A stretch of DNA of 46,081 bases from Asterionellopsis glacialis (GCA_014885115.2 WKLE02001054.1:8919-54999), one strand, 5' to 3'. Numbered from the stretch's first letter, positions 28,501 to 37,796 are shown. Translations and numbers: made by a program. The notes: generated from the letters alone by a model not told the origin.

Positions 28501-30094
28501 GTTCTCCGGTAGGCTCTTGATGTTTGTCCACGAATTCAAACAATCCGGGTTTATCATCACTTGTCATACGAGCCCAGTGAATCTTACCCTCGCCCTCGTT
28601 TGAATATTTCTTGAATGCTGCCTCAACTCCAGGGCAGTCTACACCCTCAAAGAGAATAAGATGCTTAGCATGGAATTGCTGGAGAGCATCATAGGCATCA
28701 GGCTCTGCCATCCCGGGTGCAAGTGGTGCTGCGGCAGTCTGTGCCCCAATGGAAAGAAAAGAAACAGCAGAAGAAGCTCCTCCGCCTGGTGGAGCTCCGT
28801 AGGCCACTACTTCTCCAGCCTTGACTCCAAGACGACGCAAATCACCTTGTCCTCCTTGAATGAATGAAAGAAGATCACCAAACGTAGTGCATTTGGAAGC
28901 ATCCTTTTCTCGAGCATTGTACAAGAAGCCCTTGGTAGATGGCTGATTTTGAAGAAAGGAAACGATTGTGGCTTCTTCTTGGTCAGGAATATTATCTTCA
29001 TCAAATTCCACAAGTGCAACTTGAGTGTGAGGAAGCAATGCCACTCTTGAAATCTTGGACATCGCCTTGTAGGAAGGTTCAATATGCAGGATGTCAGTTG
29101 GCGTGACTAAGTCAATTTCCTGTTTAGAGGTCATTTGTATAAAATCTTTAACAGATGAAACTAAATCTAAGTCATTTCGTTGTTCACGAGAGATAGTGTG
29201 CCCACCAGACATATACATGACCCGTTTTTCATGGTAAAAGGAAGCTAGCTCCTCTGAATGAGCTTTGAAACCGTCTTCAATGCCAATAAGATGTAAGGTG
29301 TGAAAGTTATACATAATTGAATCTGGAAGGTTCGCTGCTTCACGCAATTTGGCCACGGTTTGCTCAGATGTTGCTGCGCATGCCAAAATTGCAAACTTGA
29401 AAGGATTGCTCAAAAGGTCAGCTGTCATAACAGCGTTACCCATGCCGTATCCCATCATCGATAATCGAGAGCTTTTTGCCAAGTTGCGAGCTGAAGAGGC
29501 TGCAGCTGTGGGACGTCTTCCGGCGGTGGAAGCTCTCGTCGTAAATATACTTTTTCTACCTGCTATGCTTGACCTTGCACCACCGAACATACTAACTCTT
29601 GATCTACCTACGACACTTCTGCGACCACCATGCAGTACATTTCCCACAATGCTTCCTCGATTTACAACGCTGCTTCGATCGTTTCCTCCGGTTTCATTTT
29701 CGATCATTTGCTCGATTTGATTTCGCAAAGCAAAATCATTTGAAATGTTGGAAACGAGAGCAGCCACAATAGCCCCACTCGAAAATCCATAGATCCCATC
29801 AAAAGGACCATACGCAACGGCTACTGACAGTACATCACGAACAGCTTGAAGGATGCTTGGACCCAGATTATTTTCGTCGACCCACGAATAGAAAGGGCCA
29901 CGAATAAGTCCAGAGAGTTCTGGATCACCCTCCTCTACCTTGATCGGTCCCTTGAGGTAGACAATCTCGTAGTCCTCACTGGTGATCTTGAGGTTCTCGA
30001 GTTGCAACTTGGTGACTTGATCGTTTGAGCGAGCTCCATGCAAAGCAAGGATACGAGGTTTAGGTCCTCTTGGATTAGGATTTTCGGGGTCCAT
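25568..30094 (-). CDS. fusion: FSH1-type serine hydrolase, adenylation domain, acyltransferase-3, carrier protein (1508 aa)
   Basis: Start chosen at ATG 30094 (the frame is open to a TTG at 30121). Residues 12-320 are an FSH1/OVCA2-type alpha/beta hydrolase: PRILALHGARSN, nucleophile Ser105 in YGFSSGA, Asp in GIEDGF and His299 in SGGHTI, interrupted at about 135-230 by a Ser/Arg-rich insert. Residues about 395-930 are an ANL adenylation domain: RTSGTTARPKG (545-555), YSMSEQMPI, WYFLTGDVG, KGRAKELIKKGGEQVSPFEVEE, and Lys924 in PKTKTKKYIR. Residues about 957-1386 are a polytopic acyltransferase-3 domain (ISGLRFCLACYVMFMHIGAN with the usual His, then many helices). The end is a carrier domain with probable phosphopantetheine Ser1455 in EDCGLASIG. 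The layout suggests that an acid is adenylated, loaded on the carrier and transferred at a membrane, with the hydrolase editing or releasing. The substrate is unknown. Domain calls are strong; the mechanism is inferred. Confidence 0.85.
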   Translation of the reverse strand: MDPENPNPRGPKPRILALHGARSNDQVTKLQLENLKITSEDYEIVYLKGPIKVEEGDPELSGLIRGPFYSWVDENNLGPSILQAVRDVLSVAVAYGPFDGIYGFSSGAIVAALVSNISNDFALRNQIEQMIENETGGNDRSSVVNRGSIVGNVLHGGRRSVVGRSRVSMFGGARSSIAGRKSIFTTRASTAGRRPTAAASSARNLAKSSRLSMMGYGMGNAVMTADLLSNPFKFAILACAATSEQTVAKLREAANLPDSIMYNFHTLHLIGIEDGFKAHSEELASFYHEKRVMYMSGGHTISREQRNDLDLVSSVKDFIQMTSKQEIDLVTPTDILHIEPSYKAMSKISRVALLPHTQVALVEFDEDNIPDQEEATIVSFLQNQPSTKGFLYNAREKDASKCTTFGDLLSFIQGGQGDLRRLGVKAGEVVAYGAPPGGGASSAVSFLSIGAQTAAAPLAPGMAEPDAYDALQQFHAKHLILFEGVDCPGVEAAFKKYSNEGEGKIHWARMTSDDKPGLFEFVDKHQEPTGEPLLNPPEGTCLLLRTSGTTARPKGVPLDQASLLANGAILAESMQLTPNDTVYSVMPLFHIGGISASILCTLASGGSASCDGEPFDPERMIDALALSNPQPTWYSSVPTIHNATVAYLKDVASSSEKGSAYGIDSNGVWKEGHALRMIRSGAAALLGPDGEALSLAYGGVPIYPTYSMSEQMPISQPPAGKEDTLTTKPGSVGVPVAASTAIVSRSNLRPMPYGEEGEIAISGPTVLKKYLENPDADRKSYFYLSLPIDQEDNNWDPGHETGWYFLTGDVGMIDEEGFLSLKGRAKELIKKGGEQVSPFEVEEPLLVHPWIQTPICFAVPSKLYGEEVGCALVLSSDAPQDVGLREVMVEMRNFLKDAKLAPIKWPTKWKIVEDSELPKTKTKKYIRIGLSTELGMDPEEEDLNKVPKENAKAHVDWGTISGLRFCLACYVMFMHIGANASWGAFNNLRGFPWHVHVFFILGGYSMASPMNPVITKKFNYFLARIGAMYPMYVISLIFCLINLLVVCRPSTFSKDFHWDSQPNDLYTEDGKLAPLFCEGTPATKESYWWSLFLTIFTYLFGLAVTPTWPLAWWLGFYLWFNSMYYQCLAYFPAVYNALYNRTRKNIPKLIKLMVALQVLNYAILMPAWFASKDGTGYNHYDSETGEKNPPEEYTDGVVHNALLLSFYLVGPFWGLYFVIGATLAFLYDAYRPGETHSARMWGWVADGCTFTIFAFSVAQVAQGNLEITDEYYMRPDVANQYTDVAQQNRLWDNAYARIFCPLTTLWLFALSTGEGFTASLLRSNFLVTVLSPHSYNCFLFHQVVGQWYFAATRQGHWWNWWRYRKPMYWFSPEPCPTEWYEYPLVVMCVVVFSTFVNAYIEPVMSAAFQTIKAWIVGEEEDDDEDTVLVLKEIIAGMTGIDPEIDWTLEDCGLASIGVPVLVGMLNKSFSTKKRKVTISAAELIEATTIGEMADVIDDAKALADADGV

Positions 30095-31261
30095 GGACAA
30101 AGGGATGCTTTCTACTTTCAAAGTTTACGTTCGCTACCGTACATTCAGAGTGAAGCGATAGGAAACAAAAAATAATGAAGGTCTATTATTTCGGCTGTCC
30201 TCTTGTATTCGGAAAAGTGTATGCCATGTATTTTATGACAGATCCTCTCTCTAGAGATATTTACACTGTTAATATTCCAGCGAGTACCAGGTAAGATCCA
30301 GTTTATGTTGCCTCCCTCCCTCAAGAAAGTGCACCAGGTTATTTCTGTAAAATTCTACCTGTACGTACTAGGTACCTGGTATTTGGTAACCTCTCGGATT
30401 GCATCAATAAAAAAAAATACGTAATAGTGTAATTATTCCGTCCCCAATGGACCAATCAGAATTGATTTCATTTGTCGTTGCACCTGGGTACCACAGGTAT
30501 GAAAAATCAGACAGCTCAAAAAAGGTACTATACCGGTAGTACCAGCTACAGCGGAAGCAGGAATGAATATATTATATTTATATATAAAAATCATTTTTTC
30601 GGGATTTCTAAAAGAGATCTACGTCATGTTGCCATTAACGGGGGTTGGGAAATGCCCCCCTCGTTCCTCCACTGTAGAAACAGTACATAAGGGTAGTCCT
30701 GTTAATCAAAATCAATATTTTGTCCTTCCACCCACCCACCTCCCTCCGATCAACCAAAAACTCGGTCCGCGTGCAGCGACTACCAAAGCCTACAGTATTT
30801 TTCTCGTTTCACAAGAAGAAAACAGCAACAACAACGACGACCTTGATGTTACAAACCACAATTACAATTAAAAAGCAATGAAAGGTATGTGACACAAATT
30901 CTGTCACTAATAGTTAAGGTATTCAACTAATCCCATCTCATTTTGTGCCATTTACTTTCAAGATTTCCAAAGAGAACTAGCATGTTATATACAGCAGCTT
31001 GCGTGCACGACCGCTGTTTGGTACTCCATCAATATTATCAATGACAGCATTCCAAGTCTCCCAACAATGTTACAGTCATCTGAAGTACATTCAATGGCCA
31101 TACTTCAAACAGCCGGTTTCATAAAAACCACCAAGACAAATTCCAATCATTTTCAATCGTCTAACTTCCTTAATTTCTTACAAATCGAACACCTCACTGA
31201 TGACTGTGAAATAACCAAGGTCAAAGTTCAAGGTATAACTGGCAAAAGATAGTTCATTTGT
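30095..31261. other. upstream region of the fusion gene, entering the transposon nest
   Basis: No convincing gene. The first 300 bp carry palindromic words upstream of the fusion gene. At 30878 an ATG is followed four bases after the codon by GTATGT (CAATGAAAGGTATGT), which could be a first exon and donor of a gene disrupted by the transposons, but nothing further supports this. Confidence 0.4.
30240..30380 (-). promoter_or_regulatory. palindrome cluster upstream of fusion gene
   Basis: TCTCTAGAGA at 30248-30257, GAGTACCAGGTAAG near 30281, and CTAGGTACCTGG near 30369, about 150-290 bp upstream of the start at 30094. Same word family and spacing as upstream of three other genes here. Confidence 0.3.
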
Positions 31262-31780
31262 TTGGGATCCAGAAACAAAGAAAACATTGCCAAACCAGGT
31301 CACAGGAATGTTCCCCCAAGAATACACTTTCTTGACTCCATTGTTTCAGAGTTGAAGGATAAGATTCAGCAACATCAAAAAGGAACTTCTACAGTATCAT
31401 CACCTGCAACAAATGAAAGAACAAGTGGTCAGCAAACAAGTTGTAGAGAAGCAACAGACCAAGTTACAGATAGTACAGAGGGTCTAATCATGCTACGTGT
31501 TTATACAAAGTTAGTTCTTCCTTTTTTTTAAGACTTACTGAAACACCACTATGATTAAATGGAAGGACAATGTGAGTTCTGTTAAAGTAGAAACAATAAT
31601 GATTGTGTCAGAGTCTAATTTTAAAAAAAAGAAGACATCAATGCTGCTGTTCAAACTGTGACTATACCTACATCTCCATCCACCCAAAAACAAGTTACCT
31701 TCTGTGCCAATCTAAGGCAATATGGAGTACCCTTAGATGACAGACGTGTTCACAGTAACCTCCTGCGCAACCTGCTCAGT
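31262..31780 (+). pseudogene. left part of an unidentified ORF split by the hAT insertion
   Basis: Two plus-strand frames, 31262-31531 and 31658-31780 (DINAAVQTV..., then QVTFCANLRQYGVPLDDRRV), look coding but match no family I know. The second runs straight to the left target duplication of the hAT element. With the hAT and one duplication copy removed, the same frame continues at 35369 with one stop (TAA at about 35384) into the 35397-35669 frame. It was probably part of a transposon that was hit by the hAT. Confidence 0.45.
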
Positions 31781-31788
31781 CTTAACAA
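31781..31788. repeat. left target-site duplication of hAT element (CTTAACAA)
   Basis: Identical to 35361-35368, immediately outside the terminal inverted repeat. Eight base pairs is the hallmark length for hAT insertions. Confidence 0.9.
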
Positions 31789-31803
31789 CTTAGCTGCAAA
31801 TTA
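31789..31803 (+). repeat. left terminal inverted repeat of hAT element
   Basis: CTTAGCTGCAAATTA, 14/15 match to the reverse complement of 35346-35360. Confidence 0.88.
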
Positions 31804-32168
31804 CCGGGGAATTCCCTGGAAATTCCCAGGTATTTTTGATATTCCCATGTTTTGGCTTTGGCAACATAAATTGTCTGGTAACTGATGGTAATTTATATAT
31901 ATGTACACACATCAATATATTTTACTTCTAAGAAATTACCTTCTCACTCGCCAAATTACCAAAAATGTTGCTGTAGCACATAACCTGTGGTACATGCTTG
32001 TAAGTTCTACAATTGGTATGTTTTATTGTAGAATTCTACAAAGTGCAGCAAGAAAAAGACATCAAAGATTTTTCTTGTTGCTGCACAAACGGCTAGCTGT
32101 TTTGCCAAAAGAACAAAAATGTACAGCAAGAGCAAATAAAGTGAATGCCTGTTTTCCCTTTTTTCATC

Positions 32169-34950
32169 ATGGCCAATGATGACATGATGTCATCATCATC
32201 CAGAGAGGATGATTTACCTCCTCTCAGGACAGTGTGGGACAATGTCCAGAATATTACCAAGCTACCAGACAAGAAGGGATGGACCTGCGGTTGGTGCGGG
32301 AACACTTATTGTGGTACTCCCAACCACTCCAAGGCCCTCTGTCATATGGCAAAAGTTAGAGGACACAACATTCAGTTGTGTAAAGCAAAGATCCCCAATG
32401 TTCACTTACAGCAGTACTGTCTTCTTTTCAAGGTTAAGGTAGAAAAGAAAGAAGCAAGAAAGAGGGCGGATGACAGTGTAAAGGAGGACATAGCTTGGGC
32501 TTAAACAAAATCAGCTTTACGCCTTATGGAGCATGATAATAAACGTTCATGAACAAAAAGGTATCCTCATGCTACCACTGGTGGAGTAGCAACGTTAGTA
32601 TTGCGTACTAGTGGGTCACAAGATCATCCAACAAAAGCTATTTTAAATACAGGAGAGGATCAATCTCATTGTCTTTTGACTTTGAGTATGTCATCGACAA
32701 GCAGAGGTGGATTATCATCTAGAAACAAATCAGCAACCTTACAAACAACAATGGATTCTGCATTTGGGTTGGTTGGTGGTGGTGGTGGTGGTACATTGGT
32801 AAAATAGTATGAGGCTGATTTGGATATGGCAATAGCAGATCTATGTCATGCCCATGGTCTTTCTTTCCTTGGCTTACCCAAAACTGACCATTTCAAATGG
32901 GTTCTACAATTATCAAGGTTGGTAGGAAATAATTATCAACCTCCAAGCCGTTCATCTGTTTCTGGTGAATTGTTGGATCTAAACCATAACTTGTACTGCG
33001 ATACAAATGACAGTGAACTTACAAATGAGGCAGATACTTTTGGGTTGTCATTTTTAGGAGATGGGGCAACAATTAAAGAAATCCCCTTCCTAAATGTTAT
33101 TGGTGTTGGTGGGACATGTTCGATTGTTGTGCTTGAGGTAATTGACACATCTGCACCTATGGCAGTGGGAGGAAAGAAGGATGCAACCTTCATTTCCAAC
33201 CGATTCCTCCCTCACTTGCAGAAGCACGATCCCCTGAAAAGTAGGACCGACTTATTTTTTTTTATGGAGCTTCAAATGTGCAGAAGGCAGGGCAAATCTT
33301 AGCTGCCAAGTATCCCAGGATTTCAGAGCTGCACGGTGTTGAACATTGTATTTCCTTGTTCTTTACTGACATTGGTCATATTGCATTGATAAAACAACTT
33401 GTATTGAAGACCAGACAATTGTACAGAGTATTTGGATCAGGAAATGATCCTTATGCCCAATTTAGTCACAATGCAAAACTACACAACAAAGGTAGAAAGA
33501 TTGGATTATTAAGGCCAACAACAGTTCGATTTGCTTCAATGTTCTATGCAATGCATAGAGCAATTCATCTGAAAAATGCACTTGTAACTACAGTTCATGG
33601 ACAGGCTTAGGCTGGTCTGAAATTATTGAACCAGATGATCTTAAGGGCAGAAAAAATATCATCAACCCATTGTTTTGGAAACAAATGTTTCATATCCTTA
33701 AGGCATTGTATCCAGCTCTTATTGCTCTTTGTATAGCTGATAGCAATGAGCCAGGAATGGACATGATCCATTTTTTAATTCGACAAACAGATGAGGCTCT
33801 CAAGGAGTCTTCTCATTACTTGGATGATGATGGTATCTTCCCTAAAGAAACAGAAAAAGATGATGGGCAGAACGGTTACAAATTCACAAATTCTGATAGT
33901 GATAGTGCTGATGATGATAGCAATGAAACTGTTAGCAATGATGATGAGGAGGAAGACATTGACACATCACAAATGACATTAAGTCAAGATATTCAACATT
34001 CATGGAATGTGAGGAAGAAACCTATTCTAAGCAATATCTCAATCTTGGGATGGATCTTGTGTGTTAGGCAAGAAGTTCATCTTGATGTAAAAAATCACAT
34101 GACTGGCGATCACAGGGATGCATGTGAACGTTCAATCACTAAACTCTACAAACATGACATTGACTCAAATATAAGTGATATAGTTGATACATTTTGGAAT
34201 GAGTTCAAAATGTTCCAGAACAAAACTGGCCCTTACAATAATGAGAACCGTTGGAACTCAAACAATGTCATGAAAGGGAACTGGCATCTGTGGCATGAGA
34301 AGAACTCTTTGCCATATCCCAAAGTACTTGGATTGGTCACTTGCGGGGTAACTTCTAAAATTCTTGGGATTGGATCAGCCAAATGGCAATGGGCTGATGT
34401 GAAGCATTTAAAGTCTGAAAAAAGATCAAGTCTTAGTTGAGATAAAACTGGAAAGGTCTCCATCATTTACACCTCTGCCAGACTTCAAGAAGCATGCATT
34501 TGAAGTAAACTAATGGATAGTCTTGAAGAAGTTTGGGGGGAGGAAGATGAGTTGGTGGACCTGGGACTTGGTAGATTTGGAGTATGCACCTTGTTGAAGA
34601 AAAATGATCCTGTAGCTAAGGCCTCATTGTTGGAAAAATATGGTGGCTTGGTTTTCAATGACATCAATGAAGGTAACAAGCATTACACCATTAATTGTGA
34701 TGACATGGACTTCGAGAAAGGAAGGAAGGGAGGATGGGCAGTGCTGGCAGAACTTGATAATTATGACGGGACAAACAAGGATGTGTTAGAACCATTTCAG
34801 ATCGATGAAGAAACATTGATCTATATTATAGCACAAACAAAACAGCCTTCAAACCTAAATATAACGCTTGTGAAGAAAAATGTGGAGGCAGAAGATGGTG
34901 ACAATGAAGCACTTGACATTGTTCCTGAGGCAAATGAAGCTGATGCATAG
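32169..34950 (+). pseudogene. hAT transposase, broken by frameshifts and stops
   Basis: Pieces in order. A BED-type zinc finger is at 32280-32380 (GWTCGWCGNTYCG, then a spaced His pair). A DUF659-like region at 32820-33250 includes TFGLSFLGDGATIKEIPFLN and MAVGGKKDATFIS. The RNase-H-like core follows at 33275-33600 (NVQKAGQILAAKYPRISELHG, YRVFGSG, GRKIGLLRP), then LYPALIALCIADSNEPGMD near 33705-33770, and finally the C-terminal hAT dimerisation-type region with an acidic insertion (33880-33960). The frame is broken by a stop at about 32502, a shift in a T run near 33254-33262, a TAG at 33608 and a shift in an A run near 33652. Several breaks fall in homopolymers, so a few could be sequencing errors. 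A last frame, 34513-34950, has no motif I know and may be the tail or a second product. Confidence 0.85.
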
Positions 34951-35083
34951 ATGAATTTCATATTAAAACATAACACTTTAGGATTAATTATGTGTAGCAA
35001 AACATGAACTTTAAGTTGTTTTCTGCCATTATTGTATATTAATATGTATGTAAAGTAAATTACCATACATTAGTATATACGCC

Positions 35084-35138
35084 AGTAGTGTTTTCTGAAA
35101 TTACTGTATTTCTAGTAGTGTTTTCTGAAATTACTGTA
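35084..35138. repeat. 25-bp direct repeat, period 30, in hAT 3' region
   Basis: Copies starting AGTAGTGTTTTCTGAAATTA at 35084-35108 and 35114-35138 are identical. They lie between the last coding frame and the right sub-terminal TTACC-rich segment. Confidence 0.9.
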
Positions 35139-35345
35139 ATAAAGAATGTGCTCCAGTACTGACAACGTAGAAATGTATGAGGCCAAGATTCCCGTATTTT
35201 GGCCTTTTTGGTAATTTTTTTTTACCGATTACCGTTGTTGAGCAGTAAGGTAATCAACAAAGTTGCCGCAGTAATTTGGGTCAATTACCAGAGATTACCA
35301 GTTACCTTACCAGTTGCTGAGGTCGAGTGGTAATCTAAATTGCCA

Positions 35346-35360
35346 TAATATGCAGCTAAG
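35346..35360 (-). repeat. right terminal inverted repeat of hAT element
   Basis: TAATATGCAGCTAAG; its reverse complement matches the left end at 14 of 15 bases. Confidence 0.88.
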
Positions 35361-35368
35361 CTTAACAA
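35361..35368. repeat. right target-site duplication of hAT element (CTTAACAA)
   Basis: Exact copy of 31781-31788. Confidence 0.9.
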
Positions 35369-36534
35369 GAAGCATAAAAAAGGACATTAAAAACTGATGT
35401 TATCTTGTGAAGGTACTACTAGAGGTAAATACAATTTGGTAGCTATTCCCAGGGCTGATGATCTTCATAAGATCAAAAGCACAGCAACAAGACAAAAGTG
35501 GATTCACAATTTGTCAGTTCCAATGAATGGTGGTGGATGTACAATACATGACAAAAAAAAACACTGCAAACAACACTTACCCATCTACTCAGCTACTTTG
35601 CAACAAGTGATCTGTACTGTGATGTGTGGGAGTCAAACAGAATGGGCACCCATTACCCAAAATAGATGAGATTGGTACTAAAGCTATTCAGGGTATGTGT
35701 AACATGAACATGAAACAGATGCGCATGCTTTGCAGCTGTTTATGTATTGAACTAGGTAGTTCTATTTTTGCGACCAAGGTAGCAATCAATAGAATTGTCA
35801 ATCTAGAGTATGTGGAGCCTGTAACAGGAATATTTAGATATGGTAGTGAAAGAATACCATGGAGCTACAGGTTAGTATCAAAGTGTTTAAAATTGTGGGT
35901 GCAGAGTCAGAAATGTGACTTACCAGCATATGAACAAATCAACATTTGTGTCAATCTTGATCATGGCAAGGGCCATTCAAGAATATCAGCTAACTTTATT
36001 GGAAGGTACAGGGATACTAATGCAAAGTGGTGCTCTCACAGTTACCCCTGCGCACTAGGTAATGCCAAATGCAAAAAAGACAATGCAACAATAATAAAAG
36101 GAACATTTAATGAGCTGCTTGACTGTGACTTGAACAAAATTCAAATGTCGTCACTTACCATATTAGAACATGACAATCTGGTGTCACTCAACACCACTGC
36201 TGATAACAATACACCAGATGTAACAGCATCACCATTCACACCAACACCACTATTCAATGAGGAAGGTATCAGATCCTATGATGGTTGTCAAGAAGAGGAT
36301 CATCCACAGGAGGAAGTGGAGGTTGCTGCTGTTGGTGGTGCTTTGGCAAACAACAACCACCAGAACAATGCAGCACCACAACCAATAGTTATTCCTGTAG
36401 AAATCTTTATGGCTGCTAACATATTACTATATGCAATTGCACTGGGGAAAGAAGGCAGTGTTGGCTGGTGGTGTACCGACTGCAACCTAAAGAAAGACGA
36501 TGTCTGTCACAAGGGCAGGTCTCTGCCATACTAA
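35369..36534 (+). pseudogene. right part of the split unidentified ORF, probable transposon protein
   Basis: Frame 35397-35669 (KYNLVAIPRADDLHKIKS..., STATRQKWIHNLSVP) is in phase with the ORF left of the hAT. It is followed with a frameshift near 35640 by a 302-codon frame to 36534. That frame contains a well-formed block (ICVNLDHGKGHSRISANFIG, ALGNAKCKKDNATIIKGTFN), an acidic/Asn-rich linker and a Cys-rich end (GWWCTDCNLKKDDVCH). I do not recognise the family. The style (a conserved block with a Cys-x2-Cys end, inside a transposon nest) suggests a DNA-transposon protein, but that is inference. Confidence 0.45.
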
Positions 36535-36581
36535 ATATTGCACCCCCTACTACTACTAAGAAAATATGATCCTTTGTAGGG

Positions 36582-36926
36582 ATGGTTATCTACTATAAAC
36601 AAATGTGGATACACAGATCCCATGTACTGATTCCCTTAACCAAGCTACAGGGCAAAGGGGTTAAGTTTAAATGGGGCAAGGAGCAACAAACAGCCTTTGA
36701 CAATATTAAGAAAATAATAGCCAAAGAAGTACTGCTGTCCTACCCAGACTTCACTAACCCTTTCCACATGTACACTGATGCCACAAAAATAAAATATGCA
36801 TTCTGTCAACTCTACAAAAGAGAACAGTACAATGGTACCATACATACTTATGTCATCCTGGTAAGACCCGCACCAAAGAGAAAATCCGGTAGCACTTATG
36901 GTGGCCCAAGCTATGTGAGCATATAA
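36582..36926 (+). pseudogene. Ty3/gypsy RT-connection and RNase H fragment
   Basis: Recognisable by YYKQMWIHRSHVLIPLTKLQ, then FKWGKEQQTAFDNIKK and LLSYPDFTNPFHMYTDAT, a standard Ty3/gypsy order ending at the first RNase H aspartate (YTDAT). Downstream the RNase H decays into unrelated sequence. The reverse-transcriptase palm that should precede it is absent. Confidence 0.82.
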
Positions 36927-36981
36927 TGACCTACTGCAAAGCACGTGCCACACCTGGCAGCTGAACAAACGTCAGCATAAA

Positions 36982-37796
36982 AAGTACAGACACCTGCCTG
37001 AAAAAGACTTAGAAGCCACACCATGGGACCGCTTATGTGTTGATCTCATAGGAGCCTATACAATCAAAAGAAAAGGTTGTAAGGATCTCCCCCTATGATT
37101 ACTATGATCAACCCAGTGACAGGATGGTTCAAGATTGCCCCTTGGTCCAAAAGGAGCAGTATCAAAATTGCGAACATAGTAGAACAACAATGGTTTGCAC
37201 AATACCCAAAGCCTACACAAGTCACTTTTGACCAAGGCACAGAATTCATGAAGCATTTCCATAGTATGCTAGATGATGAATACCATATCAAGTGCAAACT
37301 GATCACTACCCGTAACCCACAAGCAAATGCTATTGTGCAGATGATACATCAAGTAGTGGAGAATATGATACAAACGCACAAGGTACAACATAGTACTGAA
37401 GGAAACCCTTGGGTCAGTGTACTTGCTGCCACTGCATATTCCATACATTCCACTTATCATACTACTCTCCAGGCTATGCCTGGCCAGCTAGTTTTTGGTA
37501 GAGATATGATATTTAACATTCAACATTAAGTGAACTGGGAACACATACATAGAAGGAAACAAGCTAGGATTGCTAGCAACAACAAGCGTGAAAACAACAA
37601 AAGAATTGAACATGATTATAAGTTATAAGGTAGACAACAAGGTTGTACTTATGAACAACTAGTCTAACCCACATAAATACAAACAGCCCCATGACAGACC
37701 ATCTACAGTATGACAAGTACACTGTAATGGTACTGTGATGCTACAATGTGGGCCAATCCTCAATGGAATCAACATACGTTGCATGCTGCCTTACCA
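36982..37796 (+). pseudogene. Ty3/gypsy integrase fragment, frameshifted, catalytic Glu replaced
   Basis: The core begins PWDRLCVDLIGAYT (first Asp), is shifted at about 37091, and continues as ITMINPVTGWFKIAPW, VTFDQGTEFMKHF (second Asp) and TTRNPQANAIVQMIHQVVEN. The position of the catalytic Glu after NAIV is Gln here (CAG at 37338-37340). The C-terminal part includes NWEHIHRRKQARIASNNK with a stop, and NGTVMLQCGPILNGINIR. It cannot be active as read. Confidence 0.8.

Larger units (their letters stand above)
31789..35360 (+). mobile_element. hAT-superfamily DNA transposon (3572 bp), inactivated
   Basis: Terminal inverted repeats CTTAGCTGCAAATTA (31789-31803) and the reverse complement of TAATATGCAGCTAAG (35346-35360) match at 14 of 15 positions. 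The element is flanked by a perfect 8-bp duplication, CTTAACAA. The interior encodes a recognisable but broken hAT transposase on the plus strand. Both sub-terminal regions are crowded with GGTAA/TTACC words, as expected for transposase binding arrays. It was inserted into an older ORF. Confidence 0.92.
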
